In this document: positions 61,912 to 64,000 of the stretch, piece by piece | Position numbering within the stretch: the stretch's first letter is position 1 | How the letters are laid out: every line of letters begins with the position of its first letter | Source of the DNA: Planctomycetota bacterium | GTDB lineage: Bacteria > Planctomycetota > UBA1135 > GCA-002686595 | NCBI GenBank assembly: GCA_947484275.1 | Contig: CANKOY010000001.1 | Coordinates: 62,001 to 126,000 of the forward strand | Direction of reading: 5' to 3' | DNA length: 64,000 nt | The notes under the pieces: generated by a model | The model's database searches: none | Told to the model about the DNA's origin: nothing | The model's input: only the letters and a program-made list of their open reading frames with translations | Program-made: the position numbers and the translations under genes

Positions 61912-63558
61912 CTAGAGATCCGGGTGTTGCAGGTGCGCGTCGCCTGAGCGCTGCCACACCTCTGCCACGGCGAAGAGCCGTGCTTCGCTGAAGGCGCGAC
62001 CGGTGAAACCCAGACTCTCCCACTGGCCGCGCCCGTTGCGCCGCGTCGGAGCGCAGAGTGTCGGATGGCCGCTGAGGTTGGTGGCCACTAGCCAGCCGCC
62101 GTGGGTCGAGGGATGGACCACGGCGTCGTAGGGCGCGAGGATTTTGTCCAGCTGGCGCGCCAACTCGCGGCGCACGCGCTGTGCGCGCAAGTACTCGACC
62201 GCGGAAATCAACTGGCCTTGGCGCAGGACATTGGGCCAGGCGTCCGCCACCTGGCGCACCATGCGCTCGTCCTCTCCGCTGCGGGTGACATCATCGAGCG
62301 CACTGGAGGCCTCGGCCGTCAGGATCGACAGCAGTTCAGAAATCGGCAATTCCGGCAGGGCCACGGGCTCCAGTTCAAAACCGAGCTTCACGAGGCTGGC
62401 CAACACCGCGGCTTCGCTTTCAGGAGCGGCCCAGGCGCCCTTCAAGTAGCCGAGCTTTCGGCCGCCCGCTGCGCACAACCCCGTGGGTCGGAAAAGCGGT
62501 TGTCCCAGAGTGCTCGGATCGCGCGCGTCCTCACCGACGATGGCCGCGAAGACCAAGTTGACGTCTTCGATGCTGCGGCACATGGGACCGATCTTGTCCA
62601 TGGTCCATGCGAGTTCCATGGCACCTGCGCGACTAACGCGCCCGAATGTCGGCCGCAGCGACGAGAGACCGCAGATGGTGGATGGCGAGAGGATTGAGCC
62701 GCAGGTTTCCGATCCGATCGCGAATACGACCGCACCAGCGGCGGTCGCGCTTGCGGGACCAGCGGAAGATCCGCTCGATCCCTGCTCGAGGTTCCACGGA
62801 TTTTTGGTCTTGCCTCCGTACCACACGTCGCCCCATGCCAGTTCTCCCAAGGAGAGCTTGGCCACGAGCACGGCGCCAGCCGCGTCGAGTCTCTCGATCA
62901 CGGCGGCGTCCGCCTCGGGAACGCGGCCGGCGAAAATGACGGAACCAAAGCTGGTGGCGACGCCGCCCGTGTCCAAAAGGTCCTTGGCACCGTAGGGAAT
63001 CCCGTGCAGCGGGCCGCGATCCTTGCCCGCCGCCAGTTCGAGATCGAGGCGCTTGGCTTGCTCGAGTGCGCGCGCCTCGCAAAGCGTCGCGACACACAGA
63101 AGTTTGGGATCGAGACGGCGCAGGCGGGACAGGGAAAGCTGCGCGAGCTCCTCGCAGCTCACCGCGCCTTGGCGCAGCAGTGCCCCGAGCTCTGGAATCG
63201 AAGCAAAGGCCAAGGCCTCTATGGTCGCGGGTCGAACCGAAGTCGCGGGCACAGGCCGCGGCACTGATCCGTTGAAATCCGCGTCGGGCCGCAGGCCAGC
63301 CATGAAGACCGTGTATCCGATCGCCGGTGGCAATTTCGCGACGGCGCCCAGGGCCCCTAGGCGCTCAAATCCCTGGCGCAGTTCTTCAAGCCCGGGTCCG
63401 GCGAGGGTCAGCTGCGCATCCGTGAATTCCAGGCCATGAAAGCGCGCGGCTCTCCGTGCGTCTTCGCTAGGTGGCGCGGTGGGTGCCGGCTCCTGGTTCT
63501 GAGGTGGGAGGCAGCAGACGAAGCTCGTGAGGAAAAGACGGAGGAAACTCGAGACCAT
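61912..63558 (-). CDS. secreted amidase (amidase signature family)
   Basis: This 548-residue protein has the amidase signature core: lysine in GIPYGAKDLLDTGG, the cis-serine in QGSSGSSAGPASATAAG and the serine nucleophile in GSETCGSIL, forming the Ser-cisSer-Lys triad. A signal peptide (residues 1-18) and an extra 100-residue N-terminal region precede it. That marks an exported enzyme, unlike cytoplasmic GatA. It may hydrolyse amides in the envelope. The substrate is unknown. Confidence 0.87.
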   Translation of the reverse strand: MVSSFLRLFLTSFVCCLPPQNQEPAPTAPPSEDARRAARFHGLEFTDAQLTLAGPGLEELRQGFERLGALGAVAKLPPAIGYTVFMAGLRPDADFNGSVPRPVPATSVRPATIEALAFASIPELGALLRQGAVSCEELAQLSLSRLRRLDPKLLCVATLCEARALEQAKRLDLELAAGKDRGPLHGIPYGAKDLLDTGGVATSFGSVIFAGRVPEADAAVIERLDAAGAVLVAKLSLGELAWGDVWYGGKTKNPWNLEQGSSGSSAGPASATAAGAVVFAIGSETCGSILSPSTICGLSSLRPTFGRVSRAGAMELAWTMDKIGPMCRSIEDVNLVFAAIVGEDARDPSTLGQPLFRPTGLCAAGGRKLGYLKGAWAAPESEAAVLASLVKLGFELEPVALPELPISELLSILTAEASSALDDVTRSGEDERMVRQVADAWPNVLRQGQLISAVEYLRAQRVRRELARQLDKILAPYDAVVHPSTHGGWLVATNLSGHPTLCAPTRRNGRGQWESLGFTGRAFSEARLFAVAEVWQRSGDAHLQHPDL

Positions 63559-63840
63559 GGGATGCTCCGGAGGGGAAAGCGCTCGGCAGTCGGGCCACCA
63601 TACGTCTCAGCGTCTCAAGGCGGGCCCACAGCGGAAATTCCTTCTCGGTTGGCGCCGGGCCCCTGAGGTGGCCAGCATGCCCCGCCCCCCCCGCTGGCGA
63701 TCCTTGGGATAAGCTTGGATCGGGCGCAGTTCATGATCGAGCCCCGCGAACCTGTGCGTGCGAACCGAGGGCGGCCAACGGTTCCAGTGCCCCGCCAACA
63801 AGGCATGCAGCAAGAACCACAACACACCGCGATCAAGGGT

Positions 63841-64000
63841 ATGGAGCACGGCATGGGGCGCAGCATGGGGCCACTGCGGGCCTATATCTTCGCCTTGGTG
63901 CTCTCAGGCACTGCGGGCGCGCAGGTGAGCGAGTACACACGCGAGAATTCCAAGGTCTGGCAGCGGCAGGGAACTCAGCGCTGGGCCGTGAACGAGCGCG
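63841..64000 (+). CDS. start of an exported protein of unknown function (cut by window edge)
   Basis: The 53 visible residues begin with a signal peptide whose hydrophobic core is YIFALVLSG, with likely cleavage after GTAGAQ. Three in-frame ATG codons (63841, 63853, 63865) and one at 63805 could serve as start; none has a strong ribosome binding site. The mature start is rich in charged and polar residues. I do not recognise a family. Confidence 0.6.
   Translation, partial: MEHGMGRSMGPLRAYIFALVLSGTAGAQVSEYTRENSKVWQRQGTQRWAVNER

Noticed and set aside
61912-63558. The amidase as GatA of the tRNA-dependent amidotransferase
   Set aside because: It has a signal peptide and a long extra N-terminal region, and no gatB or gatC is nearby; the adjacent tRNAs are probably coincidental.

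Overview
This is a 64 kb stretch of a GC-rich bacterial chromosome, densely coded on both strands. It carries 54 protein-coding genes that I accept, three tRNAs and several RNA-level signals. The mix of genes suggests a Planctomycetota-like, double-membrane bacterium: a carbamoyltransferase / SGNH / DUF5989 cluster, a long glycan cluster, zinc-finger anti-sigma control, and a PurS-fused PurL with separate PurQ. That taxonomic guess is inference; no rRNA is present.

Layout. 1-2425: the start of alanine dehydrogenase (minus strand), tRNA-Val(GAC), and an HtrA-like secreted protease ending in a likely terminator. 2707-6672 (plus): a carbamoylation module of five genes: a 69-residue membrane protein, a carbamoyltransferase, an SGNH hydrolase with a membrane tail, and two 43-residue membrane microproteins. 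6686-25252 (minus): a surface glycan cluster. It starts with a polyprenyl-phosphate sugar-1-phosphate transferase and includes eight glycosyltransferases, a Wzx-type flippase, a sulfatase-fold membrane protein, a DUF5658-like protein, a B12-binding radical SAM enzyme, a GNAT acetyltransferase and a polysaccharide deacetylase. 25549-28891: a nucleoside phosphorylase-like gene, divergent from an SDR epimerase and a secreted trypsin-like protease.

28947-47578 is one long minus-strand block. It reads from 47578 downward: the full F1Fo ATP synthase operon (atpZ-I-B-E-F-H-A-G-D-C), aspS, infC, an unexplained 1.03 kb spacer, rpmI, rplT, a terminator hairpin, pheS, pheT, a second B12-binding radical SAM protein, and acs. 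Energy conversion and translation genes are therefore co-directional, partly with overlapping stops and starts.

47861-50954 (plus): ndk, an RqcH/NFACT protein and a TPR lipoprotein. 51031-51186 is a large imperfect palindrome resembling a mobile repeat. 51356-53939 (minus): an ECF sigma factor, its zinc-finger anti-sigma factor and a secreted PDZ protein. 54010-64000: accA, purL and purQ (overlapping), a small lipoprotein, a Fur-family regulator, purD, tRNA-Pro(TGG) and tRNA-Arg(TCT), a secreted amidase, and the start of an exported protein.

The most unusual system is the carbamoylation module, which resembles the sxtI/J/K part of saxitoxin loci. It has three copies of a DUF5989-like membrane domain: one fused to the SGNH hydrolase and two as free microproteins. 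It sits directly beside the glycan cluster, so it may carbamoylate a surface glycan; that link is inference.
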